Source: a virus. From it: a DNA stretch of 64,000 nucleotides. A program made the translations under genes and the position numbers. The DNA is taken from the IMG/VR virus record IMGVR_UViG_3300030102_008089, positions 63,434-127,433 of that record; one strand, given 5' to 3'. Position 1 is the stretch's first letter; each line of letters opens with the position of its first letter. Shown piece by piece: positions 8,067-16,496 of this stretch. The notes beneath the pieces are model-generated. The model made no database searches. It saw nothing but the letters and a program-made list of their open reading frames with translations, and was not told the DNA's origin.

Positions 8067-8984
8067 ATGAAAATTTTAGTTTTAGGAGGTACTGGATTTA
8101 TCGGAGGAAAGATTTTCGATCGTCTAGTAGCAGATGGCCACGAAGTGAGTCGAACATCAAGATCACTAGGGACTGATTTGTTGGAATACAAATCTTTTCG
8201 TAGCTTGTTGGAAAAAGAAAATCCTGATCTGATTTATAATCTTGCATCACATGGCGGCAGTATGATGTATGTAAGAAAGTATGCGGCAGATGTTTATGCT
8301 GACAATGTTCAGATGTGTCTTAACGTTTATAGAGCCGTTTTGGACTTTAATCCTAATATAAAAATAATACAACCTTTTTCCAACTGTTCATATCCAGGCG
8401 ACAGTGCCGTGCAAGAAGAAAAAAATTGGCTAAACGGAGGAGTTCATCAGTCTGTGTTTTCTTTTGGAAATTCTAAAAGAGCCATTTATTATCTTTCGCA
8501 ATGTTACTATAATCAGTATGGTGTTAGAACAGTTAATCTACTTCTTCCAAATACATATGGACCAGGTGATTCCCTAGACCCCACCAAAACCCACGCTTTA
8601 AATGGCATGGTTATAAGAATGCTGAAAGCTCAACAGAACAAAGAGGATAATTTTGTTGTGTGGGGCACAGGAAGTCCAGTCAGAGAGTGGGCATATGTGG
8701 ATGACTTTGTAGAGGTTATGGTACGTGCTATGAAGATTGACCATCTAGAATACCCTGTCAATGTCGGACAAGAGAAGGGATATTCAATTAAGGAGTCGGC
8801 ACTACTAATCAAAGAGGCTTGCGGCTTTACTGGCGATCTGGTGTTTGATACAAGCTATCAAGATGGAGACCCAGTTAAAATATTATCAACAGACTTGTTT
8901 AAGCAGAATTTTCCTGACTTTAAATTCTTTGATCACAAAGAAGGTATCAAAAATACTGTCAAATATTACACAGAGAATCTTTAA
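8067..8984 (+). CDS. Extended SDR (GDP-fucose synthase-like), catalytic Tyr replaced by Phe
   Basis: A 305-residue extended short-chain dehydrogenase/reductase. The N-terminus has the NAD(P) motif GGTGFIGG. ASHGGSMMYVRKYAADVYADN and the PNTYGPGD...HALNGMVIRM stretch resemble GDP-L-fucose synthase and related epimerase/reductases. The normal YxxxK active site is read here as FGNSK, so the catalytic tyrosine seems to be phenylalanine while the lysine is kept. ATG 8067 is chosen because it starts the first beta strand; an earlier in-frame ATG at 8034 lies inside the formyltransferase gene. The product may be a modified or regulatory SDR; the substrate is unknown. Confidence 0.75.
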   Translation: MKILVLGGTGFIGGKIFDRLVADGHEVSRTSRSLGTDLLEYKSFRSLLEKENPDLIYNLASHGGSMMYVRKYAADVYADNVQMCLNVYRAVLDFNPNIKIIQPFSNCSYPGDSAVQEEKNWLNGGVHQSVFSFGNSKRAIYYLSQCYYNQYGVRTVNLLLPNTYGPGDSLDPTKTHALNGMVIRMLKAQQNKEDNFVVWGTGSPVREWAYVDDFVEVMVRAMKIDHLEYPVNVGQEKGYSIKESALLIKEACGFTGDLVFDTSYQDGDPVKILSTDLFKQNFPDFKFFDHKEGIKNTVKYYTENL

Positions 8985-9009
8985 AAGTTTAAACCATTTA
9001 GTGTATACT
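8980..9009 (+). promoter_or_regulatory. Candidate sigma-70-like promoter before SDR gene
   Basis: One of the few gaps of more than 40 bases in the glycan cluster contains a TATACT hexamer (9004-9009) preceded directly by TG, with TTTAAA (8980-8985) 18 bases upstream as a weak -35. A clear GGGAGG ribosome site follows at 9015-9020 before the ATG at 9029. Judged by eye only. Confidence 0.35.
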
Positions 9010-9028
9010 AACCTGGGAGGCATTTTAA

Positions 9029-9955
9029 ATGAAAAAAATACTTGTTACTGGCGGCGCAGGGTATGTTGGGACAGCCCTGGTTCCGCTTCTATTAAAGAAC
9101 GGACATCAGGTTACTGTTTATGACAATTTAAGTGCTGATGGTACTGGTCTTATTCATAATTTTGGAAACCCTAATTTTACATTTATAAAAGGTGATATTC
9201 TAGATCTTGAAAATTTAAAAGAAGCGGTGAAGGGAAAAGATGTTATTGTTCATCTTGCTGCTATAGTTGGATATGCTGCTTGTAGAAGGGACGAGGATCT
9301 CGCATATCAAGTAAACCACCAAGGAACAAAAAATATTATATCCTGTTTGGATGGAAAGCAGTTTTTGATTTATGGTTCTACGGGTTCCAATTATGGCGCA
9401 GTGAAAGATGTTTGCACAGAAGAGACTCCACTAAACCCTCTCAGTATTTATGGAACCAGTAAAACTCTTGGAGAACAGGAGGTTTTAAAATATGCACATA
9501 GTACAGCATTTAGGTTTGCTACAGCTTTCGGAGCAAGTCCACGTTTAAGACTTGATCTTTTGGTGAATGACTTGTCTTACCTAGCATCGACTCAAAAATA
9601 TATTGTTATATACGAGTCTCATTTTATGAGAACCTTTATTCACGTTAAGGATATGGCAAGGGTGTTTGATTTTGCTATTAATAATTCTGATCAGATGAGT
9701 GGTGAGGTTTACAATGTAGGCTCTAACTCAATGAATTATTCAAAGAGGGATGTTTGTAACATTATAAAAGAAAAAACAGAATGTTATGTTCATTATGCCG
9801 ATTTTGATGGGGATGTTGATAAGAGGAACTACGTTGTCTCTTATGACAAACTTAATGCTTTAGGGTTTGAGACAACCATAACAGTCGAAGAGGGTATAGA
9901 CGAACTACTACAGGTTTTCCCTCTTGTTAAAATAGATAACAAATATCAAAATTAA
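9029..9955 (+). CDS. NAD-dependent nucleotide-sugar epimerase/dehydratase (SDR)
   Basis: A 308-residue extended SDR. It shows the Rossmann motif ILVTGGAGYVGTAL, the VHLAAIVGYAACRRDEDLAYQVNHQGT stretch, an active-site serine/threonine region (YGSTGSNYGA), the catalytic YGTSK, and FIHVKDMARVF, typical of UDP-glucose 4-epimerase-like enzymes. Length is normal. It has its own strong Shine-Dalgarno (GGGAGG) and a 44-base leader, so it may begin a sub-operon. It probably makes or epimerises a sugar precursor for the glycan; the exact substrate cannot be told. Confidence 0.85.
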   Translation: MKKILVTGGAGYVGTALVPLLLKNGHQVTVYDNLSADGTGLIHNFGNPNFTFIKGDILDLENLKEAVKGKDVIVHLAAIVGYAACRRDEDLAYQVNHQGTKNIISCLDGKQFLIYGSTGSNYGAVKDVCTEETPLNPLSIYGTSKTLGEQEVLKYAHSTAFRFATAFGASPRLRLDLLVNDLSYLASTQKYIVIYESHFMRTFIHVKDMARVFDFAINNSDQMSGEVYNVGSNSMNYSKRDVCNIIKEKTECYVHYADFDGDVDKRNYVVSYDKLNALGFETTITVEEGIDELLQVFPLVKIDNKYQN

Positions 9956-9964
9956 GAAAACAAA

Positions 9965-10273
9965 ATGAAAGAGTACTATAAATTTTACCTAACGTTACAC
10001 CAACATCCTAAGTGTAAATTACTACACTTCTTAGGTCAATGGTTTACAATATTCTTTGCCTCTTATGTAATATATAACTGGTATTGGTTTTTGTTCCCAG
10101 CGATACCTTTAGTAGTATATCCTTTTGCGTGGGTTGCCCACGGAGTATTTGAAAAAAACAAACCTCTAGCCTGGGAAGGTAAAAAAGATTACGGTTGGAC
10201 CACCCTTAAGGCAAAAGCTTGTGACTGGATTATGTTCTATGAAATCATTAGAGGTAGGCATCGGATATGGTAG
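9965..10273 (+). CDS. Mpo1/DUF962-like small membrane protein
   Basis: The 102-residue product resembles the DUF962/Mpo1 (yeast YGL010w) family: an N-terminal FYLTLHQHPKCKLLHFLGQW (family YxxxHxxPxNxxxHxxG) and, after two hydrophobic segments, WVAHGVFEKNKPLAWE (family H..fEkNxPAxf). In yeast Mpo1 is an iron-dependent dioxygenase acting on 2-hydroxy fatty acids, with conserved histidines like those seen here. The bacterial members are mostly uncharacterised. It sits between two SDR genes and overlaps the next by seven bases. A lipid- or lipid-linked-glycan role is possible but not demonstrated. Confidence 0.65.
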   Translation: MKEYYKFYLTLHQHPKCKLLHFLGQWFTIFFASYVIYNWYWFLFPAIPLVVYPFAWVAHGVFEKNKPLAWEGKKDYGWTTLKAKACDWIMFYEIIRGRHRIW

Positions 10274-11205
10274 ATAAAAAAGTTTTAATCATAGGTGGGT
10301 GTGGTTATATTGGTACAAGATTACGACCGCACTTAGAGGAGAAATTTACTGTTTCTACTTTAGACACTGAGTGGTATGGTAATTTTTCTTCCAAAGAAAA
10401 TATTAAAAGAGATATGATGTATCTCACGGCAGAACAATTATCAAAGCATGATGTTATCATTTTGTTGGCAGGACACTCTAGTGTTAAGATGTGCGAAGAC
10501 AATTTACAGGGTACTTTTAAAAATAATGTAGCTAATTTTGTCAGACTGTTGGATAATATCCACAAAGATCAAATATTCATATATGCTAGTAGTTCTTCGG
10601 TCTATGGGGACACAGGCTCAAGAGTTGTTGATGAGTCTTATTCAATGTTTAAGCCAAACAACTACTATGATCTGTCAAAGCATGAGATTGATTCTTATGC
10701 TGAATTGTCCGATAAGGTTTACTTTGGTCTTCGGTTCGGTACTGTAAATGGATACTCACCGAACTTACGCAATGATATTATGATCAATGCTATGACATAT
10801 AATGCCATAGAAAACAAAAAGATATTTTGCTTCAATCCAGAAGTTAATAGACCTATTTTAGGGATTTCTGATTTATGTCGAGCGATTGAAACCATAATAG
10901 AAAAAGGCACAAGAGAAAACAAAGGCGTTTATAACCTAGCTTCTTTTAATTCTAATGCGAAAGATATAGCGACTGGTGTTTCTAAAATTACAGGTGCCGA
11001 ATTGGTCATCTCGGATAAACCCCCAGAAAAAATAACAAATGTAAAACTTCAGGCAAAAGCTTATGATTTCTTGATAAAGTCAGAAAAATTTGAAAAAGAG
11101 TTTGACTTTCAATTTTCAGAAACTGTAGAATCAATAACACAGTCGATAGTTGATAACTATGAAAATATGAACAAAGGAAATAGATCAAATGTTAGACTTT
11201 ACTAA
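10267..11205 (+). CDS. NAD-dependent epimerase/dehydratase (SDR)
   Basis: A 312-residue extended SDR with the nucleotide motif GGCGYIGTRL, ILLAGHSSVKMCEDN, the active-site serine region YASSSSVYGD and catalytic YDLSK. The overall pattern fits UDP-glucose 4-epimerase-like nucleotide-sugar enzymes. It starts seven bases inside the Mpo1-like gene and overlaps the methyltransferase gene that follows by 17 bases. Substrate not identifiable by eye. Confidence 0.8.
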   Translation: MVDKKVLIIGGCGYIGTRLRPHLEEKFTVSTLDTEWYGNFSSKENIKRDMMYLTAEQLSKHDVIILLAGHSSVKMCEDNLQGTFKNNVANFVRLLDNIHKDQIFIYASSSSVYGDTGSRVVDESYSMFKPNNYYDLSKHEIDSYAELSDKVYFGLRFGTVNGYSPNLRNDIMINAMTYNAIENKKIFCFNPEVNRPILGISDLCRAIETIIEKGTRENKGVYNLASFNSNAKDIATGVSKITGAELVISDKPPEKITNVKLQAKAYDFLIKSEKFEKEFDFQFSETVESITQSIVDNYENMNKGNRSNVRLY

Positions 11206-12388
11206 GTTAGAAAAATGTCGTGTTTGTGGCTCAAAAGAACTGCTTAGTGTGTTGGATCTAAATGAACAACCTTTGGCAAACAGTTATCACAAAGGGGAAG
11301 AACAAAAAAATTTTCCACTTAAGATTAATACCTGTCAAAAATGCTTCCACACACAATTGAGTGTAGTTGTCAACCCAGACCTTATGTTTAAGGATTATTT
11401 GTATGTGAGCGGTACAAGCAAGACTTTGCATAAATATTTTGAGGACTTTGTTGGTTTTTGCGAGAAATATACAAAGCTCAAAGGAAACGTATTAGATATT
11501 GCCTGTAATGATGGAACACAGTTGGACAAGTTTAAAGACAAGGGTTGGCAAACTTTCGGCGTGGACCCAGCAGAAAATCTTTATCAACTAAGTAAAGACA
11601 ACCACAACGTTGAGTGTGACTATTGGAGTGGCTCTACTGCTTTGAAGTTTGGTGTTAAATTTGATCTTATTACAGCACAAAATGTCTTTGCCCACGTTAA
11701 TGATGTACATGGTTTTCTACAATCTTGCTCGCTATGTTTAAACCCTAATGGGGTTCTTGTAATTCAAACATCCCAGGCAGATATGATTTTAGATAATCAG
11801 TTTGATACGGTTTATCATGAACATCTATCCTTTTTTAGTTCTTCCTCAATGAAGAAGTGTGCAAATATAAACGGCTTTTCTCTGGTTGACATTCAAAAAA
11901 CAGATGTACACGGCGGAAGTTATGTTTTTGTGTTGCGTTATGGAGTCCATAATGAAAGTTTGGCTCAAGACCAAATCGATAATGAGCGAGATAGGGGACT
12001 ATATGACCTTGGAACCTACGAAGAGTATGCTAAGAATTGTTTGAATGTTGTAAACGATTTTCGAAATGCAGTTGAGTCTTTTCGAGAAAATGGGTACAAA
12101 ATTATTGGTTATGGAGCAGCAGCAAAAGGAAACACATTTTTAAACTTTGCAAGTATTAATCTCGACTATATTGTTGATGATAATGAATTGAAGTGGGACC
12201 TTTATACTCCTGGCAGAAATATAAAGATAAAAAACCCACAACAACTCAAAGAAGAGAATAGTGACAAAATTGTAGTTGTTCCACTTGCTTGGAACTTCTT
12301 TAAGGAAATAAGCAACAGGGCAAACGAGATTACAGGCACTAAATTAAAGTTTATCAAATACTTTCCTAAATTAGAGGTCATATCGTGA
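11189..12388 (+). CDS. SAM-dependent sugar C-methyltransferase (TylC3-like, three-domain)
   Basis: A 399-residue protein with the three-part layout of NDP-hexose C-methyltransferases. Residues 1-65 form a zinc-binding domain (CRVCGSKELLSVLDLNEQPL, later CQKCFH). The SAM-binding core has GNVLDIACNDGTQLDKFK followed by FGVDPAENL, and the family motif TVYHEHLSFFSSSSM is present. The C-terminal domain (IIGYGAAAKGNTFLNFA, then DDNELKWDLYTPGRNIKI) is the Methyltransf_14-type domain. This family adds a C-methyl branch to keto sugars. The gene is fused by short overlaps to its neighbours. A branched sugar in the final glycan is a reasonable inference. Confidence 0.85.
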   Translation: MLDFTKLEKCRVCGSKELLSVLDLNEQPLANSYHKGEEQKNFPLKINTCQKCFHTQLSVVVNPDLMFKDYLYVSGTSKTLHKYFEDFVGFCEKYTKLKGNVLDIACNDGTQLDKFKDKGWQTFGVDPAENLYQLSKDNHNVECDYWSGSTALKFGVKFDLITAQNVFAHVNDVHGFLQSCSLCLNPNGVLVIQTSQADMILDNQFDTVYHEHLSFFSSSSMKKCANINGFSLVDIQKTDVHGGSYVFVLRYGVHNESLAQDQIDNERDRGLYDLGTYEEYAKNCLNVVNDFRNAVESFRENGYKIIGYGAAAKGNTFLNFASINLDYIVDDNELKWDLYTPGRNIKIKNPQQLKEENSDKIVVVPLAWNFFKEISNRANEITGTKLKFIKYFPKLEVIS

Positions 12389-13191
12389 GAGTGGCAATAC
12401 TAATAACAGGGCAGATGCGAGACTATCAAGTAAATCTTGAGAATCATTTGAAACAAATAATACATCCTAATAATGCGGATGTTTTTGTGTATGCTTGTAA
12501 TAAAAATACAATTCACACGATAGGGTCTAGTACGAATCAAAAATACAATATAACCTCAACAGAAGATTCTGATGCTTTAGAACAACAGATTAGAGAGTCT
12601 TATGGCACTAACTTGAAAGAGGTTGTAATAGAAGAAAATGAAAATCTTGACGACAGTGATTTTGGAACGTTAGGGTACTTTAAGAAAAGAATGAATAACC
12701 AGATGTCCAATATAAGAAAAGGATATCTTATGGCTGTAGAACATTCACAGAAAAACGGTTTCCAATACGATGTAATTGTAAGGTGTAGACCAGATAATTC
12801 AATGTTTTTAAAGCCCGTGTTACTGAAAGATTACAAAATAGAGGATGGAGTTATCCACTCTACAGTATATCCGAGCGGACATAGGGATCCTTGGTTTTTT
12901 TCGTTTTCAAACCCTTCTACTTTTAATGAGTACTGTTCTTTTGTGTATATGGATGGAGAAGACGAAACTCGAACAGATGATAACTTTGACTGCCCAGAAG
13001 TAGCACTGGAGAAGTATCTTTCGAAGATTGGGAAAAAAACAATTTTGGTTCCAAGTATATGCAGGCCGTTTTATGCGTATGATAAAACACAGCCAATTAC
13101 AGAATTTCCTTTTGTCCGATGGAGCGAAAAGCTTTTAGACTCCGAGGGTAACTGGGTGGATATACCTAACTCTAGAACGGATAGCGAATGA
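12385..13191 (+). CDS. Putative glycosyltransferase-like protein, unassigned family
   Basis: The 268-residue product starts with MRVAILITGQMRDY and NADVFVYACNKN, continues with QMSNIRKGYLMAVEHSQKNGFQYDVIVRCRPDNSMF, and has a conserved-looking GHRDPWFFSFSNPSTFNEY. The pattern (initial 'GQ.R' strand, then 'YD..ir.RpD' in the middle) is like WavE/LPS-type putative glycosyltransferases found in capsule loci, but I could not place it in a named family. It uses a GTG start overlapping the preceding stop (GTGA) and ends in an ATGA overlap. Role inferred from context. Confidence 0.5.
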   Translation: MRVAILITGQMRDYQVNLENHLKQIIHPNNADVFVYACNKNTIHTIGSSTNQKYNITSTEDSDALEQQIRESYGTNLKEVVIEENENLDDSDFGTLGYFKKRMNNQMSNIRKGYLMAVEHSQKNGFQYDVIVRCRPDNSMFLKPVLLKDYKIEDGVIHSTVYPSGHRDPWFFSFSNPSTFNEYCSFVYMDGEDETRTDDNFDCPEVALEKYLSKIGKKTILVPSICRPFYAYDKTQPITEFPFVRWSEKLLDSEGNWVDIPNSRTDSE

Positions 13192-14102
13192 CTTCTAAGA
13201 AAGAAAACTTGCTGGACTTTGTTGGGTATCACGAAAAGTGGCATGGAGAGCCACAATCATATAGAAAGAAATATCAGTTTAACCAAAACGACTTTTTAAT
13301 TGAAGAAATTTTTAAAAGGATTGGAGTTGAGGGTGGTACATTTGTCGAGTTCGGTGCCTGGAACGGTATAAAGGGGTCCAATACTAGAAAGCTGTTTTTG
13401 AGCGGCTGGGGTGGTATCTTAATAGAGCCCGAAGAGAGCAGGTTCGATGAGTTACAAAAAAATTACTCAAATAATCCAAATGTTGTAACAATTAATTCTT
13501 TTGTAACCCCAGACGGTAGTACAACATTTGATAATCTTGTAAATGATTATGTGACAGACGGTATAGATTTTTGCTCTATAGACATAGACGGTCTTGATTT
13601 GGATGTTTTTGAAGCTATTGAGAAGCATCTTCCAACAGTTGTTTGCATAGAGGGTGGACAAATGCTCTCCCCTGTGCATCAAGAGAGGTTGCCGACTGAA
13701 ATTTCTAGCGAAAATATGCAACAAGGTTTGTTCATAATGAACAAGTCGTTTGAAGAAAAAGGGTATAAGATTCTCTGCTCTTATCAAGATACTTTCTTCA
13801 TCAAAAAGGAATACTATCATTTATTTAACACAACAGGTGATTTGGTAGAACTTTACCTTGATGGTATTTTAGCTTATCCAAGAATTCCATGGATTTTGCA
13901 AAAAATATCAGAGGTTAATTATAGGTTTGGTATCAATTTGTCTAATGACTTCTTATTATATGCTATAAGAGATGTTCCCTATTGCCACCCACAGGCACCC
14001 ACAGAACATAAGATTTCTTGGGTAAATGAAAATTATTCAAACATTGTTAAAAATATAGAAACTATTAGACAGAAATATGTAGAAAGCATAAAGGAGAAAT
14101 AA
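13188..14102 (+). CDS. FkbM-like methyltransferase
   Basis: A 304-residue protein whose centre resembles FkbM-family SAM-dependent methyltransferases. GTFVEFGAWNGIKGSNTRKLF is the modified SAM motif I, WGGILIEPEESRFDELQKNY is motif II, and IDFCSIDIDGLDLDVFEAIEKHLPTVVCIEGG is the characteristic 'sIDieG.e' region. These enzymes O-methylate sugars or lipids in surface polysaccharides. The C-terminal third is less conserved. ATGA overlap with the preceding gene and taATG overlap with the next. Confidence 0.7.
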   Translation: MTSKKENLLDFVGYHEKWHGEPQSYRKKYQFNQNDFLIEEIFKRIGVEGGTFVEFGAWNGIKGSNTRKLFLSGWGGILIEPEESRFDELQKNYSNNPNVVTINSFVTPDGSTTFDNLVNDYVTDGIDFCSIDIDGLDLDVFEAIEKHLPTVVCIEGGQMLSPVHQERLPTEISSENMQQGLFIMNKSFEEKGYKILCSYQDTFFIKKEYYHLFNTTGDLVELYLDGILAYPRIPWILQKISEVNYRFGINLSNDFLLYAIRDVPYCHPQAPTEHKISWVNENYSNIVKNIETIRQKYVESIKEK

Positions 14103-14797
14103 TGTCTTATCTAGGTTACACAAAAATGATTTCGGAATATTGCGCTTCAGTATATTTTGAGACTAGACGACCCGTTAGGATTTTAGAGATTGGAGTCAGC
14201 AAGGGACAAACAGCACTTCCATTATTGAGCAACCTAACGACGGAAAGAGTTGATTTTATGTTTGTGGGTGTAGATGTATTAAAAGATGAAACATTTGAAA
14301 CTCAGATACAATATATGGATGGTGTCAGACCCGCACTCTGGACAAATGAGGGAACAATATCAGAACACAAACGTCCTAATTATTTTTACACAATTAGAAA
14401 TAGCTTAGAGTTTCTTCCTGAACTAGTACAAAACAATGTAAAATTTGATTGCATCTTATTAGATGGAGACCATAACTATGCCACAGTCTCAGAAGAACTA
14501 AAATATTTTAATAGTTTAACAGAACATCATGCTGTTTGTTTTGCTGACGATTATAATGGCAAGCACGCTGGAAAAGATTCTTTTTATAGCGAAAACGATG
14601 AGCATCAACAAGTGAAAGATATGTTTATTGAATTAAAAAATGATATCAATAAACAAGGGGTAGATACTGCTATAGATGAATTTCTTGAAAAAAATAATGA
14701 GTGGGATATGTTTAATCCAATGCCCCAATTTGAACCAGTGGTTATGTTTAAGAATATGACACTTGATGAAAAAAATATGAGCCTAACAAAGGTATGA
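14102..14797 (+). CDS. Class I SAM methyltransferase (Methyltransf_24-like)
   Basis: The 231-residue product has RILEIGVSKGQTALPLLSNL (SAM motif I), MFVGVDVLKD, and FDCILLDGDHNYATVSEELKYF followed by AVCFADDYN. This is the layout of the small Methyltransf_24 class that includes sugar O-methyltransferases with metal-binding aspartates. Size is normal. It is directly coupled to the FkbM-like gene. A second sugar methylation step is the simplest reading. Confidence 0.7.
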   Translation: MSYLGYTKMISEYCASVYFETRRPVRILEIGVSKGQTALPLLSNLTTERVDFMFVGVDVLKDETFETQIQYMDGVRPALWTNEGTISEHKRPNYFYTIRNSLEFLPELVQNNVKFDCILLDGDHNYATVSEELKYFNSLTEHHAVCFADDYNGKHAGKDSFYSENDEHQQVKDMFIELKNDINKQGVDTAIDEFLEKNNEWDMFNPMPQFEPVVMFKNMTLDEKNMSLTKV

Positions 14798-14807
14798 GAA
14801 CACGAAC

Positions 14808-15638
14808 TTGATAGTTATACAGTTAACAAATGGATTTGGAAATAATTTATTCCAATATAATGCAGCAAAATTATTGGCAGAGTTCCTTGGACAAGAGGTA
14901 TACTGTGTGCCGCCATTTCAAGATTACTATGCAATAAGTTCACTCAAATCGTTAGGTTTCAAGTTCCTAGAAAACAATCACACGGTTTCTGGAGTTGTTG
15001 TCCCAGAGAATTCTTATAACCTGTGTTTCGATAAAAAATACGAAAACGAAACATTTATTTTGTCTGGGTACTTTGAAGATTATCGATACTTTGACAAAGA
15101 CATAAATAAGATAAAATCTTGGTACCCAAAGGCAGAAAAAAGAAAAGACAAAGATCTTGTTATACACTTTAGGGCTGGAGATAGGTTATTTTACAAAAAT
15201 GAGTTTTATACCAAACCACAAGTGCAGAATTATAAGAGAGCAATAGAAAAATTTAATTTTGATAAACTTCATATTGTAACTGATATGCCAAAGTGGGACT
15301 TTATCACCAAGAGTGATCTAAAGTCCATGAGTTTTCATTATAATGTGCCAGAGAAAGATAGGGTCTCAGCACAGGAGTCGGTTGATTACTTTAATTCGTT
15401 CATTGACGGGTTTTCAGAATATAATCCAATTATGGAAAAAAGATCGATCGTAGATGACTTTAACTTCATAAGAACCTTTGATAATATATTGTTCCAACAT
15501 GGGACATTAGGATGGTGGGCTTCGGCTTTGAGTGAAGCATCCAAAGTTGGTGTTTATGGACCTTGGCGGACTTGGAAGGCAGACTCTAATAAAAACTTAA
15601 GTCAAGTTGGCCTAGAAGGTTGGTTTAAATGGGAATAA
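14808..15638 (+). CDS. GT11-like alpha-1,2-fucosyltransferase
   Basis: A 276-residue protein matching GT11: N-terminal NGFGNNLFQYNAAKLLAEFL (family GGLGNQLFQYA), the donor-binding HFRAGDRLF motif starting at H120 (family HxRrGD), and the C-terminal QHGTLGWWASALSE (family StFSwWaA.L). These inverting enzymes transfer L-fucose from GDP-fucose. Translation appears to start at a TTG (14808), since no ATG or GTG lies near the conserved first strand. The GDP-L-fucose synthase gene lies 0.85 kb downstream, which supports the donor assignment. Confidence 0.8.
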   Translation: MIVIQLTNGFGNNLFQYNAAKLLAEFLGQEVYCVPPFQDYYAISSLKSLGFKFLENNHTVSGVVVPENSYNLCFDKKYENETFILSGYFEDYRYFDKDINKIKSWYPKAEKRKDKDLVIHFRAGDRLFYKNEFYTKPQVQNYKRAIEKFNFDKLHIVTDMPKWDFITKSDLKSMSFHYNVPEKDRVSAQESVDYFNSFIDGFSEYNPIMEKRSIVDDFNFIRTFDNILFQHGTLGWWASALSEASKVGVYGPWRTWKADSNKNLSQVGLEGWFKWE

Positions 15639-15641
15639 AAA

Positions 15642-16496
15642 ATGAGTAAAATAGGAATAATTGGTTGCGGTTTTGTTGGTTCATCTATAAAATCTGGACT
15701 GTGTGAAAAGAACAATGTCAATTCATATGACAAATACAACACTGACTTATCCACGGTTGATAATCTTCAAGCACTTGTGGAAAAATCTGATATACTTTTT
15801 GTATGTGTGCCAACACCTATGAACAAGGATGGTTCCTGTGATACAAGAATAGTGGAATCTACTGTTCTTGAAGTGGATAAAATCACAAATCCTTTAAGTA
15901 AAAAAATAGTAGTAATAAAATCAACAGTTCCGCCAGGAACAACCAGTAAGCTACAGAGCGAAACTGCTAATGTAGATGTGGTTTTTAATCCTGAGTTTTT
16001 AACGGAGGCAAATCACATTGAAGATTTTAAAAACCAAAAAAGAATTGTATTAGGAGGAGACGGGTGTACTCCCGCTCTGGAAAAGCTCAAAGCAATGTAT
16101 ATGAAACAGTTCCCAGAGGTTCCGTATGTTTTGTGTGGCTCTTTAGAGGCGGAAATTACGAAATATTTTTGCAACTGCTACTTGGCTACTAAAGTTTCAT
16201 TTGCTAATGAAATGAGACAACTATGTGACTCTCTAAATGCAGATTACAACAGAGTGGTTGAGGCTTCCGTGTACGATACGAGAATTGGAAAAAGCCACCT
16301 TGCAGTCCCAGGACCTGATGGTAAAAAAGGCTTTGGTGGATCTTGTTTTCCAAAAGACATTAATGCTATTATGGACGTAATGAAAAAAAACAACATAGAG
16401 TCAAAAGTTCTTAGGGCTGTGTGGGACAAAAATCTAGAAGTTAGACCAGAAAAAGATTGGGAACAATTAAAAGGAAGGGCAGTAAGTTATGAATAA
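15642..16496 (+). CDS. UDP-glucose/GDP-mannose 6-dehydrogenase family, short form
   Basis: A 284-residue nucleotide-sugar 6-dehydrogenase. It shows the Rossmann motif IGIIGCGFVGSSI, FVCVPTPMNKDGSCD, the IKSTVPPGTT motif, FNPEFLTEANHIEDF, EITKYFCNCYLATKVSFANEM in the central dimerisation helix, and the active-site cysteine C235 in GFGGSCFPKD. Family members normally have 390-450 residues with a C-terminal nucleotide-binding domain; that domain is missing here, and the frame ends about 50 residues after the active-site cysteine. The intact motifs argue for a working enzyme making a uronic acid. It overlaps the fcl-like gene by eight bases. Confidence 0.8.
   Translation: MSKIGIIGCGFVGSSIKSGLCEKNNVNSYDKYNTDLSTVDNLQALVEKSDILFVCVPTPMNKDGSCDTRIVESTVLEVDKITNPLSKKIVVIKSTVPPGTTSKLQSETANVDVVFNPEFLTEANHIEDFKNQKRIVLGGDGCTPALEKLKAMYMKQFPEVPYVLCGSLEAEITKYFCNCYLATKVSFANEMRQLCDSLNADYNRVVEASVYDTRIGKSHLAVPGPDGKKGFGGSCFPKDINAIMDVMKKNNIESKVLRAVWDKNLEVRPEKDWEQLKGRAVSYE

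Noticed and set aside
8845-9123. 92-residue + strand frame across two SDR genes
   Set aside because: It is out of frame with both well-supported SDR genes, overlaps both and has no recognisable protein features.
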